From Whitmania pigra (taxonomy: Eukaryota; Annelida; Clitellata; Hirudinida; Haemopidae): 64,000 nt of DNA. Every line of letters starts with the position of its first letter. The stretch's first letter is position 1. Of this stretch, positions 1 through 10,964 are shown one piece after another. Made by a program: the position numbers and the translations under genes. The DNA lies in NCBI GenBank assembly GCA_021613335.1, contig JAJTWR010000386.1:648501-712500 (forward strand). The letters are read 5' to 3'. The notes below the pieces were generated by a model, which was not told where the DNA came from, did no database searches, and saw only the letters and a list, made by a program, of their open reading frames with translations.

Positions 1-600
1 ATCATCCTCCTCGCATTCAAGCATCTTTTTCACAAATCAAACTGTTACTGATAGAGAAAAGTCTTTCAACAGATGTCTTACCATGCAGAATTAGCAAATC
101 TTTTACTATGTCACTCAATATCAATGCATAATCGTTGCAACTGCCCACTTGTTCTTTGAAGAAAATATCAAGTCCTTGATCTTTTTTGTATGCATTAAGA
201 ACTGTCCGGTGTATTTACAAATATATATCGTCACATTATTAAAACTTCAACGTATCAGACAGTCGAACGAACATTATAGGAAACTTGATTGGGTGCGTTC
301 CCGCGCAGCTAGAACAAATGGACCGCTAGAACAATGGGACCGATTTCCCCGCTCATTGTTATTTCAACAAAGCCGTTACTAATAAAATCTCAAAACATTA
401 TTTTTTAGAACCTTTATCACTTTTTAGGAATTTGTTGTAATTTTAGGACCTATCTCATTTTTTAAGGACTTTTTAGTACTAAATAACCTAATTTCGGAAA
501 ATTAGGACTTTTTAGTACTAAATAACCTAATTTCGGAAAATTAGGACTTTTTAGTACCTGTACGAACCATAATTTATTAGTTTCAGTTACAGTTAATAGA
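1..600. other. Gene-free AT-rich left edge
   Basis: No convincing coding region on either strand. The only structure I see is a short direct repeat (467-558, listed separately). Confidence 0.6.
467..558. repeat. Direct repeat, about 39-bp unit, 2.4 copies
   Basis: A unit beginning aggactttttagtactaaat and continuing through cctaatttcggaaaatt occurs twice head-to-tail, followed by a third partial copy. The two full copies look identical, so the duplication is probably recent. Confidence 0.8.
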
Positions 601-619
601 ATTAAAACTACTGGTTACT

Positions 620-835
620 AATGGGTGCACGGTTTGGCGTACAAGTTGGCTCAGGGGGTAGCACGCGAATGACTGTGAAAAGCAACAGCTCTTACGCGAC
701 GTGTTCGCAGCCAAGCTTGCAATGCCACAAAGCACTCCTTGGATGCGGCGCTATACAAATGGTTGAGCGCACCTGACGCTTACGGCGCGATATCCAAATA
801 AACTTAAGCAATGTAATGTGTGCAATAAAAAAAAA
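620..835 (+). mobile_element. SINE-like element with tRNA-type promoter boxes
   Basis: The element opens with an A-box-like ttggctcagggggtagcac near 646-664 and has a B-box-like gtgttcgcagcc near 701-712, the internal RNA polymerase III promoter layout of tRNA-derived SINEs. The body carries agcactccttggatgcgg followed by cgctatacaaatggt, close to the tail of the element at 38409-38590. It ends in a run of about nine A residues. No clear target-site duplication was found by eye. Confidence 0.6.
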
Positions 836-1030
836 GGCTACTTGTGGTAACTCTAGTCATATTGCTGGCTTGTCATCAATTTCTAGTTTCTCTGGATTCT
901 CCAGCGGAGGATGTTGATGTAAAGCTATTTTTGTAAACTAGGAATGCCAAGGCTGGTTCTGGCTAATTCGGTCTACGTTGGAGTGCGTTGACTCGGTATT
1001 GCAGTACAACCAGGAAGGGCATGTAGTCCT
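836..1030 (+). ncRNA. U2 snRNA-like sequence, probably degenerate
   Basis: The 3' part carries ggtattgcagtac (995-1007) followed by ccaggaa, which matches the terminal stem-loop of U2 snRNA as I know it. Upstream, ctatttttg (926-933) looks like an Sm-binding site and is followed by aactagg (936-942), in the same order and at roughly the same spacing as in U2 (52 nt between aactagg and ggtattgcag here, 44 nt in human U2). A 7-bp stem attctcc/ggaggat (896-902 with 906-912) sits where U2 stem IIb would be. The 5' end of U2 and a clear GTAGTA branch-point-pairing motif are missing, so this is more likely a pseudogene than a functional gene. It begins immediately after the A-tail of the preceding SINE. 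Confidence 0.45.
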
Positions 1031-1059
1031 GCTCCATCCAAATAATCTCGTTATTCAAC

Positions 1060-1680
1060 GAGGTTTAATATAACTACCTATCTAATGTGAGCATTAGTAT
1101 ATGTCCACATACATAGCACTTACATACTGTAAAGACGCAACGTGGAACGTCAGTTCAATTAAGCTGCTTTTGTAGTATGAGCGAGCTCATGAAAAGGTCC
1201 AGTTTTTCGGTGACCCGTCAATGTATCTTTATACAAAAATATTAATATGAGTTTAAGACATTAACCGATAACTGATTTCAAATTTGATTAAATGAAATGA
1301 GTTTTATGTTTTGATGGTGCTGTTTTGACGGGGCTATTATGTGTCTCCAGCAGCGGTGTTTTTATTAATAACAATTAATTGTTTTACATACTTATAGAAA
1401 AAGTAAAGCATTTTTATATCCATGGCATTAAATTAAAACAATCAACAAATCAGATATACAAATACAAATAACAAACAACTGATGATACAACAAAAATCAA
1501 ATCAAAAAAATGACGTTAAAGATAAATATCATTATTGATAATTACAAGGCTATAATTGTAACAATGAAATGTTCAACTGTCTAGCATCACATCATTTGTA
1601 GTGCTTTAAAAATCTCAAAAAAACGAGTCCAATATTTCTAGACATCAAAGCAGTAGACAATTTGACATATTGCAAGTGAC
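1060..1680. other. AT-rich intergenic stretch
   Basis: Both strands are rich in stops, with no recognisable domain or RNA. Confidence 0.5.
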
Positions 1681-1685
1681 ACATG

Positions 1686-3110
1686 CCTGTAGGCTCTGTC
1701 ATCCATAAATCTCGTTCTGTACATATTCCTGTTGTCTGAAAATCTCAAGGGTAGTTCTTCCAGTGCCCAGCAATGAAGTGTCCCGGTGCCATGGATGACC
1801 ATCCCATCCTGAACAAACCAAATTAAAAAATATCATATAAATATATAGTCAGATAAATTTTTGTAAATAATAAATAAATTATTTAAAAACTATTTTGATA
1901 AATAAATAAAAAACAACATGACTTCAAGCATTCCATACACAAATCAATCCATTTTAGCATGGCAAACAAATCATGATGATGACAAAAAAATGCAAATGAG
2001 ATATTCAGTCATTGTTTATAATCATAACAACTAGATACTATTGTAAAGAAGCAACAACTTACTAATTTATCAATATTATACATTGCTAAATTCAGCTGAT
2101 TCATCAATATTTAAAACTGGTGCTAGCCTAGATTTATCCTAAAATCAACTTAATACAACAATACTGTAATCAACAAATTCATCCAACTGATTCATCAGAC
2201 GAATTCAACATCTTTTGAGAATATCCAGAAATGCCAAACTCCGTCTTTCAATGCAACCTACCTCGTGAACTACATGAATGCAAACCATTCGCCCTGATTC
2301 TTGTTAGAGAACTGGTCGCTGGACATCAATTCCCAGGCAAAGGTCATTCAAAGGTGCCGCTCAACCTGTGGGCCTTGTTCAGCATCAGCTTGCTCTTGAA
2401 AATGTGGCAGCATGGAGATGTTGTATGGTCACTCTCCAATGCAAATGTTTTCTTTTTAAAGCCTGGATTTCTGTACTGTTACATTATTGCCTTTAATATT
2501 TCTACATGGATTGGTTATAATAATACAGATGGGTTAAGTTTCAACAATATCATAACAAGGATACAACGTTGGTGATGAAAAACCACCTCAATGCAAAATA
2601 TCAGCAGTGTGATCTGTTCAATCATACCTTGTTCATGCAATTTCTCAGAAGTGAAAGACTGAAGCAACATGACTGACATTCTGATCCTCTTTTATGGCAC
2701 TCTCCACACTGCAAGCAATATCTTCCTCAGGTCCCTGAAGATCAATTAGACACCAACCTCACCACTTCAAGCATTGCTTTCAGCTCAGGATAAGGTTAAA
2801 GTAACGAACGAATAACCTGAAAACGGCCCGAATGATCACTGCAGATGATGTAAACTGGACTAACGAAATATTAGTACCGAGGGGCGTCGTTAACAAATAA
2901 GAATTTTAGGTCAGTGTCTGAAGGACTCATTGTGCACAACACACAGAATGAATTAATTTTCTCCTAGTTGTAAGTTTACAAATACCTTGCAAACCGGCCA
3001 AGTGATGGTTGATGTATTGCTTGACATAACCTATTAGCAACGGTAACGAATAACTCGACTATCCCCTTCGCTAACGTTTCGGACCGAAATCGCCGACATT
3101 TTCTCTCAAA
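1686..3110 (-). CDS. Possible minus-strand gene of unknown function, exons unresolved
   Basis: Several minus-strand stretches look like exons but I could not join them. A terminal exon appears to run from about 1811 to a TAG near 1650: it starts after a ttcag acceptor, reads DGMVIHGTGTLHCWALEE and ends QIVYCFDV. An open block near 2340-2420 (reads SDHTTSPCCHIFKSKLML) ends at a plausible CAG|GTTGAG donor. A candidate start codon lies near 3100 (MSAISVRNVSEG) with a GC-richer flank suggesting a promoter. I do not recognise the product. Frames and phases between the blocks are unproven, and some blocks may be chance. Confidence 0.3.
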
Positions 3111-3478
3111 ATACGCGCCAAAGCCCCAGTTTATCAGCCAACACGAACACTAACAAGTATTTATTTGTTTACATTAAAGTTAAAGATTGAGGTTCGTTCC
3201 CTATCAGAAATGATTTGGACCAAGACTAGCAAATGAATCCGGCCTTTATTTGTGTTCGATTCGATTGCAGCAACTAATACACGCCGCGACACGACAGGCG
3301 AACAAAAGCGAAATAATGCAAATGTCGATCATCATTTTCATCTTATCTTTTATTGAATCAAACACACAAAGTCTCACAAATGCCCAAAATTGTGAAGGTC
3401 GATCACAATTTGATGAGGGCGGAGTCGCTTATCGGCGAAATCATTTCGGCTGAGAATGGAAACGTTAAGTCACTAAAA

Positions 3479-4221
3479 TCATCTGGATTTAGAAGAGGAT
3501 CCTATTAATAAAATAAAAACGCAAGTCTTGAGGGCTTGGAATTGTATAATGTTGTACACCCTCTCGTTCTGTTTGTAACTGAGGTCAAAGGCTTCACTCC
3601 CATAATCCATCACAGATCTTATAGAGACTCTGTAAAGCTGAAGCAAGCAGGATTTACTGGCTCCCAAGGATTTTCCTACGACAGCTCTCATTGAGGCGTT
3701 TCCTGCTTCTGTCGTTAACAGCGGCCATCTGAGCATTCCAGCTCAGCTTGTCGTCCAGTATTAATCCTAGGAACGTTGCCGATTGGGTCATTGGAAGTTG
3801 CCTTGATTTATTCCTGTTGAATAGCACAGAGCACGATTTTTGAATAGAAATTTTAAAACCATTACAGGATGCATTACAGATAAACTTCTCCATTTGGTCG
3901 AGCTGCATTGCATTCTGTGAGTCAAGGTGGAGAGCTTGGAATCGATCGTTCAGAGGGCTATGTCGTCGGCGTACAACTTGATCCTATTCTTTGGCTGAGG
4001 GGTTTACCGAGCATCACGATAAAAGCAGAGGGTTTAGGACAGTGCCTTGGAGTGTGCCACTGTCAAGGGTGTGGGGATTGGAAATTAATATAACCCACAT
4101 TAAAACGTCGGCTACAAGAGCTTTCTTTCTGTCCCGTTTTTTATCGAAGTGCGTCGATATGATTTTAATTGAAAAATTCTCATTTTGTATTATTCGTTTC
4201 CATGCCGTATGTCTCAATTGA
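3479..4221 (-). mobile_element. Decayed non-LTR retrotransposon reverse transcriptase
   Basis: Read on the minus strand in several frames, this has the landmarks of a LINE-type reverse transcriptase. A GTLQGTVLNPLLL block (about 4014-4060) corresponds to the conserved QG-x-L-SP motif. LYADDIAL, the catalytic YADD box, lies at about 3953-3976. NGFKISIQKS and ATFLGLILDDKLSW follow (about 3770-3860), then LYRVSIRSVMDYGSEAFD, typical of the RT thumb of Jockey/I-like elements. Stops and frameshifts separate the blocks: a TGA directly follows the YADD segment. The copy is dead, with no endonuclease domain or 5' part visible. Confidence 0.8.
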
Positions 4222-5077
4222 AGTGTTTATCATTTCACGTTTTGATTATTTAGAGGGCCACTCTATGATTACGTAGGAAGTATTACTGTACCTGTTGTAT
4301 TTATTGAATTTCGAAGCAGAAGCTCATGACCAAATAAGCACTTTGTTGCTTGGCCATCATTTTTCCAAACATTGTCACGATATCCTTCGACTGGGCCACA
4401 TTGGACCAAACTGTCCAAATTCGAAATTATTGTCCGAAGTACAGTATTGTCGACTGCGACATTGTTGTAATCGTAAGTTAAATTCGGAACCAAACAAGGC
4501 ACAATAACTTTTAATAGAACGGAAACGCAACTCGTACTCAAAGAAACTCAACTCAAAACAACAACCACAAAACTCAGAACTAAAACAGGCTTTATTTATT
4601 TATTTATTTATTTGATTATAGTCCGTTGCATAACTGAGATGACTAAAACAGGCTAAAGTTCACAACTTAAATAGTCCGCCACTTGGCGCGGACATAATAG
4701 GACACAATTAATTATTTTTATTGTTATATTCAGAATCTTTTTTATACGTAGTCTATATTTTTGCTATCGCTATCTTTTGACAATCAGCGTGTATTTAGCA
4801 CAGTGGCTTGTCAAGCAATCGATACTAATAACTCAATTACGTGATCATTGCATTTACAGTTAATATCGTCTCTTATTTAAGTAAATATTTGGTGAATAAG
4901 CCTAATAATAAACTCGGCATAAATAAGGTCCCGACGTTTATTACAATATTAAAGATCTCCAGTGTCTGGAAACAGTAATATCAACGAAGCAGCTATTTTG
5001 ATCAATTCCCAGTTTTACTGAATCACAAAGTAAATTTAATTTATCAACAGGCAATTCTACAAATCAATACTTAAGGG
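4222..5077. other. Intergenic region upstream of the HECT gene
   Basis: Apart from the small retroinsertion at 4592-4641 I see nothing recognisable. Confidence 0.5.
4592..4641 (-). mobile_element. 50-bp tail-only retroinsertion with 13-bp target-site duplication
   Basis: The inserted segment reads on the minus strand as a short unique piece ending aacggactataatcaaataa, then (AAATA)-type repeats. It is flanked by perfect 13-bp copies of actaaaacaggct at 4579-4591 and 4642-4654. The same 3' tail occurs in the SINE at 14988-15122 and the fragments at 8681-8737 and 43120-43180. This looks like a severely 5'-truncated copy of the same retroposon family. Confidence 0.75.
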
Positions 5078-7549
5078 ATGGACTGTGAAACATCACTTAA
5101 ACAAGCCATCACGGCAGATGATCCTTTGAAAAATTTGGTAAAGACTTTTGGAAACTCCTCATTGGAGAAATGGCTTGAAATTGGATTTGGTGATGCACTT
5201 GGCAAATGTTTAGCTGAGGAAGCACAAAAAGCAGAATCGTCTATTGAAAATTATTTAGATATTGTGAATGTAATTATTCCGCCTGTCCCAAATTTCATGG
5301 AGGACGAATTCGGTACAACGTCGCTTGAGGGTCGTATAATACATGGCGATCTGAATCAAGTCGCTAAATTTATAACACACATTATAAGACCTGTCATTGT
5401 GAATTGTAGATATTTGTGCTTTGGGAACTTGTATTTTAAGGTATTAATCAAAACCGTTTACTATGCCAGTGAACACGTCATAAATTCAGTAGAATTACGT
5501 GCTTCATGCTTTGACTTAAATCCATGTTGTAATAAACCAAGTCATATTGCCATGGCATTAATTACCATATTAGTCAGGAAGATGCCGGATTCCTGGATTC
5601 AGAAATTCTTGGATTCTGAACTCTTTCTCAAAATGAGAATGGTAGTAATGCTAAGCGAAGAGAAAATGTGTCCTTACGTAGATAGTCTGCGAAAATTATA
5701 TTATGAATTGAACCTCGAACAGAAATTTGACATAAATTTTCCAACACGGAAAGCGTTGCTCGAAACTAGTTTTCAAGGAGATTGTCTTGTCGCGACTTTA
5801 AAAAGCGTATCGCAAATGATCAGCGATAACAAAATTTGCGGCATGCAATTTTTTCAGAGCGGCCTTTTGCATAAATTTCACGCTCTTTTATGCAAACCTT
5901 CCGAAATCGACAATCAGGCATTTGTTGTTAAATCATTTTTAACTGTCTTTCTAAATTTTGAGACAGTAAGAGAATGTCGCTTCGAATGGAAAAGTGATCT
6001 CTTCGAGAAATTGGTTTTGCTCGTAATTGATACCCTAGATTTATTTTTGTATTCGAGCCGCGATAGGGATATATACAGGAAACTACACGAGGATTCTCCA
6101 TTAAGTACCATCGAACGTTTGGAAAGTGAGGCTATCCTAGCACTCCAACTCCTGGAATCCCTGTATGTTCTGAACAGCAGCTGGCATCAATGGTTTGACA
6201 TTGTGGAAGCGAACAAGATAATTGATGTTAGTTTGTTTCAGAGGTTCGAGGAAACAAATCAGGAAATTAAAAATTCACCATGGCTCGTAAATTTCACAAA
6301 AATATGCCCTGCAATTGTTTGTGCGGAATCGAGACTTGAATTATTTGAGAAAGTAAAATCGAAAAAAGGGAATAACAACAATAGCAAAAAATGTATTGAA
6401 GTAAGTAGATATAATATGCCGTATGATATTTTTACAGCAATCGCTTACTTTAGTAATCGCATCGACGATCGTTGGGAGTTTGTCATCGAAGACGAAATAG
6501 CACGCGGTCCTGGAGTTACAAAAGAGGTTTATTCGATGCTATCTCAGGGGTTAGAGAAAAGTGTTCCTCATATCTGGCAAGGGCAGACAATTGAAGGATC
6601 AGGCAATGAGATGAAGTATTTGAAGGATGGTCTTGTTCCGAATGTTAACATCAAATTTCGAACTTTTAAAAATTTGGGAATGATCATGGCAAAGACCATC
6701 CTGGACAAACAATTTCTTGATATTCCATTAAGTAACGAATTTTTCCAACGACTCAGGACAACTCACGTTTAGAATTATTCCCACTTAAAACGTGAATACT
6801 TTGACTTACACCAAACATTCCCGATGCTGGAATCTCTGTTCAAACAGCTTCTTCCGGTTAAAAGAAAAATCGAACTCATTAAAACTGAGGTCGGTCTTAG
6901 TCAGCGTCAGAAGCAAGAAATAATTGGCAATCTGACTTTTGAAGATGGAAGCTCATTCGATGACCTATGCCTAAATTTCACAGTTCCTGGCACAGATCTG
7001 GAATTGGTTGATGGCGGACGTGATATCATACTCTCTCCATACAACATCGATTCCTATTTGGAGAAATTATGTGCTTTCAGAGCTAAACTTGATCCTGTAA
7101 GTCAATTTGAGGCTATCAGAGAAGGATTTGATGAAGTTTTGACTCCTGGAAGTGTTGATTTGCTATTGCCACAAGAACTAAAAAAACTATTCTGCTGCGA
7201 TGAATTCCGAAGATGGACCGTAAATGATTTGCAGAGCAATTGCAAGTACAGCAGTTCACAATCGGTTGGATTTCTATTCGAGACTCTGTCATCGTTCGAT
7301 ACTAAGATGCAGAAATTGTTCTTGAAGTTTGTAACCGGCATGACTTCTTTACCCCTTGGCGGTTTGGGCAGATTAAATCCTCCGCTGACCATCTCAACAC
7401 TAAACCGTGACCATGCTGATTCGTCCTTGCCCACTGCTGCTACCTGCTTTAACCTCTTGCACCTGCCAGAATACAGCAGCCTCAGTGTAACCCGCGAAAA
7501 AGTTTTACTCGCTATCCACGAAGGCAGTAATTCATTTGGATTTGTTTGA
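5078..7549 (+). pseudogene. Intronless TRIP12/UFD4-like HECT E3 ubiquitin ligase with one in-frame TAG
   Basis: HECT ligases take ubiquitin from an E2 onto a C-lobe cysteine and pass it to substrates. One frame spans 823 codons. The HECT domain begins near residue 460 (ARGPGVTKEVYSMLSQGL), runs through GGRDIILSPYNI and LPLGGLGRLNPPLTI, and ends with the catalytic-cysteine block LPTAATCFNLLHLPEYSS, about 30 residues before the C-terminus. The GGLG-LNPPLTI form and the spacing fit the TRIP12/UFD4 branch rather than NEDD4 or UBE3A. The first 430 residues are not recognisable. The frame is broken at 6770-6772 by TAG, yet it stays open on both sides with no intron-like sequence. A sibling fragment at 55345-55827 has GAG at the matching codon. 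AATAAA signals lie at 7590 and 7602. Lack of introns, unlike the intron-rich neighbours, suggests a retrocopy. It could still be expressed as a truncated 564-residue protein or by readthrough. Confidence 0.8.
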
Positions 7550-7622
7550 TTTGCTATACTCGTAAAGATATTAGTTTAACAAACATTTGAATAAACGTTT
7601 CAATAAATTTAATGGAATAATA

Positions 7623-9072
7623 AAATTTATGAGAATTTTAATGAACGTGTCGTCATTCGACTAAAATGGTTGTTCGGTGTTTTAAGAAACAACAAAGCGT
7701 GACCATGATAAAAGTATGCCTGAAATGGTTCAAAAACTTGCCTAAATACCGGCAAAAAGCGGCACCTTTGTTTTTTTTTTTATTTAATGTATAAAAAAAA
7801 TAAACTAAAAAAATTAATAACAAAATAAAAAGAAAAACGGGTGTTAAAACATCTTTGGATTTGTGCTTATGTTAGATTTCAAATTTCATGTTTTTCTCTG
7901 TATAAGTGACTTTTGGGTAGATTTCCAATAGATTGATAGCTATAGATTTTCCGAAAGTTTCCATTGTAAAAATAAAATTGAGGTAATTCTAATGTTTTGG
8001 CACTTTGAATCCCCTTTACGTTTTCATTCAACGGGAGCAAGTGGATTTACTGCTGTACATACGGTCTACTTGAAGTGGGATATCTCCATTCACAAGCGAG
8101 TAATTGAATAACTTTATGTCAATTTGAAGATAAATGTCAGCACTACAGTGCTTCATAGATATCGTAGCAATCCCATGTTTTACAAATCACTTAAGCCACA
8201 AGGTATAACCGCATTGATTCGGTCGTCTGTAAAACTTTGAGGCGTGATATCTCACCTTTGGCACAGGGAATTGTTCCATGGCATATGTCATTTTGAAGAT
8301 GTTTATTAGCCCTACAAGATTATATAAACCAGAATAGATTTCTATGTTAAAAAATTTTAGTTTATGACAAATTAATTTTTGCAAGCAATTTTTATAATAA
8401 TAAAATTTAGTAAATTTAATAATTTTATATTATTCAGAAAGGTCATTATCTCCCTTTTCGAAATATGTATCATTTGTATAATTTCTATGTTTAGGAGACG
8501 TAAATTTTGCGAAAAACCGGACCCCCCCTTCACCGCCGACCGCTGCTAGAGTAATCGGGCCTAAGTATACTGGGCAGCGTATTTTTTCTTACAATAAGCA
8601 CACTCGAAAGTGTGGTAGCGGTGCATGCCGACTGGCTGACCATTTGTTATAAATGAACTTTCAAATCGATGACTTTTGACGGACTTTAATCAAATAAATT
8701 TAATTTTTTAATCAAATAAATAAATAAATAAAATAAAGATGACTTTTGACTGGATGTTTCGCTTCTTTGACAACTCTCGTTACACGTGCTTGCATGTAAC
8801 CGCAAGAATTATCACGTATTTGCACTTTCAAATTTTCGACCTATTTCATAAATTATTTAAAAGTCAAAAATAATAACAATATTTACAATAATATATTACA
8901 TTTATTAATAACTCTCTACTCAAATCTTTCATGTGATGGTAAGATAAATTAAGGGAATATTTATTTTGTAATATACTTTTCTTCATCTTTTTGTTCTTAA
9001 TCATCTGATTGACAATATTTATTGTTGTCGGCCATAATTTTATTTTGTGCTAACAATAACTAAAATTTCATA
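7623..9072. other. Intergenic region between the HECT and SMNDC1 genes
   Basis: Very AT-rich. It includes a small GC-richer patch at about 8515-8640 (cacactcgaaagtgtg inverted repeat near 8600) and the tail-only retroinsertion at 8681-8737. No coding region recognised. Confidence 0.5.
8681..8737 (+). mobile_element. 57-bp tail-only retroinsertion with 13-bp target-site duplication
   Basis: The insert starts ggactttaatcaaataaa and ends in (AAATA)-type repeats, matching the 3' tail of the SINE at 14988-15122. Perfect 13-bp copies of gatgacttttgac flank it at 8668-8680 and 8738-8750. It contains essentially only the tail of the element, an extreme 5' truncation. Confidence 0.8.
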
Positions 9073-10417
9073 ATGTCTGAAGAATTAGTGACAAGCCTTC
9101 AATCATACAAAGTTCAATTGGCGCAGGTTTGCTACGAGTACAAATTTAAAAAATTCAAAAACGTGTCAATTTTCAGATTTCACAGACGTTGTCCAAACTA
9201 ACTAGACCTTAAACAACGTAATTTGCAAATTAAATATGCTTCACTTTTGCAGGTCGAACAATCATTGTTAAATCCGAACTTAACAAATGCTGAGGAACTC
9301 CTGAAACTGAAGAAAGATCTGGAAGAGGTCATTTCTTTGACTCAAACCCTCATCGAATCGACGGAAGAACGAGCCCCTCGTTCTGTGGCTCAGTACTTAG
9401 AACCCTCGACATCGAAGTCTCAGAGACCTTGGAAAGTTGGCGACAGATGTGAAGCTTACATGTCAAAGGAAAATAAATATCAGGTCGGAACCATAAAAGA
9501 GATACTCGAAGATAGGACGTGCTGCATTGCCTTTGGAAAAAAGTACAGCGAAATCGTGCAATTAGATTCTCTAAGAGTGACAAAGTAGGTCAAATATTTC
9601 AATACATATAAAATCAGTTTCTAATGTCAAAAGCGGCTAAATTCGGTGGCACATCTGAATAAGTTAATAATGTTAAGAGAGGCACCAAATTATTAGTTTC
9701 ATCTCTTGCTATGTCCTTGGGCTCGACAGCTTAAAACAACATCAACATTATTCAGGGAGGTTATTTCAGATTTGTCCAAGGGAAGCAAACCCTCGTAAAA
9801 CATGAGGAGATAACCTTTTTTATGCGTCTAGTCTAAAGTATGCCACTCCAATGACGACCCTGACATTATTGTTGATTTTATAATAGTTAAAATTCATTTT
9901 GATATGTGAACAATTTGTTTGTGAAGATTTGAATTTGTAGGACATTTCATTGTGAATATTAATTAGAGTTGAAATTATTTTAAAGGAACAAACTAGATCC
10001 ACAGAAGGAGCATCGAAGACAAAAAGTCAAAAAGTACGAGGAAAAAGTGAGAGAAGAGGAAAAAGTGGGAGAAGACATTAAAAATAAATGGCAAGCCTTC
10101 AACAATAAGGTAGCGAATTACATGCTGAATCAAGGACACCCGAAATGAATTTTAAGTGATTAAGTCGATTTAATTTAATTACAGATAACTTTTATTCTCT
10201 TTGATTATATATATGTCCTTAAGATACATTACATTTGTATAATAAATATATTTTTTGCTTCAATCAGATGATTAAAAACAAAAAGGTGAAGAAAAGTATA
10301 TTTGCCACTCCAGATTCATTCAACGGCAAAGTAGGAGTTGGCACTTGCGGAATGGGTGGACGACCAATGACAAAATTTTCCCAGACAGAAAAACTCAACA
10401 AAGGAACCAACAAATAA
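9073..10417 (+). CDS. SMNDC1: SMNDC1 (SPF30) survival motor neuron domain protein, copy 1
   Basis: SMNDC1 is a Tudor-domain splicing factor that binds symmetric dimethylarginine on Sm proteins and is needed for tri-snRNP joining the prespliceosome in the nucleus. Four exons (9073-9126, 9253-9584, 9986-10109, 10268-10417) join in phase with GT-AG introns to give 219 residues (human 238). Exon 1 encodes the N-terminal helix (MSEELVTSLQSYK). Exon 2 carries a leucine-rich coiled coil and then the Tudor domain from WKVGDRCEAYMSKENKYQ to VQLDSLRVTK. Exon 3 is the basic DPQKEHRRQK helix. Exon 4 carries the family C-terminal block KKSIFATPDSF...VGVGTCGMGGRPMTKF. Exon 1's ATG was chosen because it aligns with the human start. 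A second complete copy follows 0.5 kb downstream. Confidence 0.9.
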
Positions 10418-10964
10418 AAAATATTTGATTAATATCTCTTATTTTTGATAAAAAGACGATCTTCCTGTGATTTGAGTGGTTTTCAGATTCTTAATTAAGA
10501 AACTGCTTAAATGCATTAACTACTGCAAATTAAAAGCAACAGTTAGATTTTCAATACAGTATTTGAAATCGCATTGTGCATTAGGAGACCATTCACTACT
10601 CAAATATGTCTGCTTTACAAAATATGTTGTATGAAAATAATTAGAGAAACGAAAGTTGCAAAATACAAAATTAAGACTATATTATTTTCATAAGCGTTCC
10701 CTAATTTATAATTATAAATTTAAAGCCGCCACATTCTCTGTGAAACGTTTTTGTATGCTATAGTGCTGCAACGTTAAGTTTAATGTATCTATTTATTTAA
10801 TATATAAAAAAATATTTGTGCAAAAATAATGTGCAGATGAACGAGCGTGAATTCACCATCGGTACAAAAATTTCATTGCCAAGAAAACGTAAACAAATTT
10901 TTGGTTGTGGGACGATATTGAGTTCTGATTTTCATCCGAAACAAGAGAAGAAAATCATTTTATA
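10418..10964. other. Spacer between the two SMNDC1 genes
   Basis: AT-rich spacer with no ORF of note. The last about 130 bases are less AT-rich and probably hold the promoter and 5' UTR of copy 2. Confidence 0.5.
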
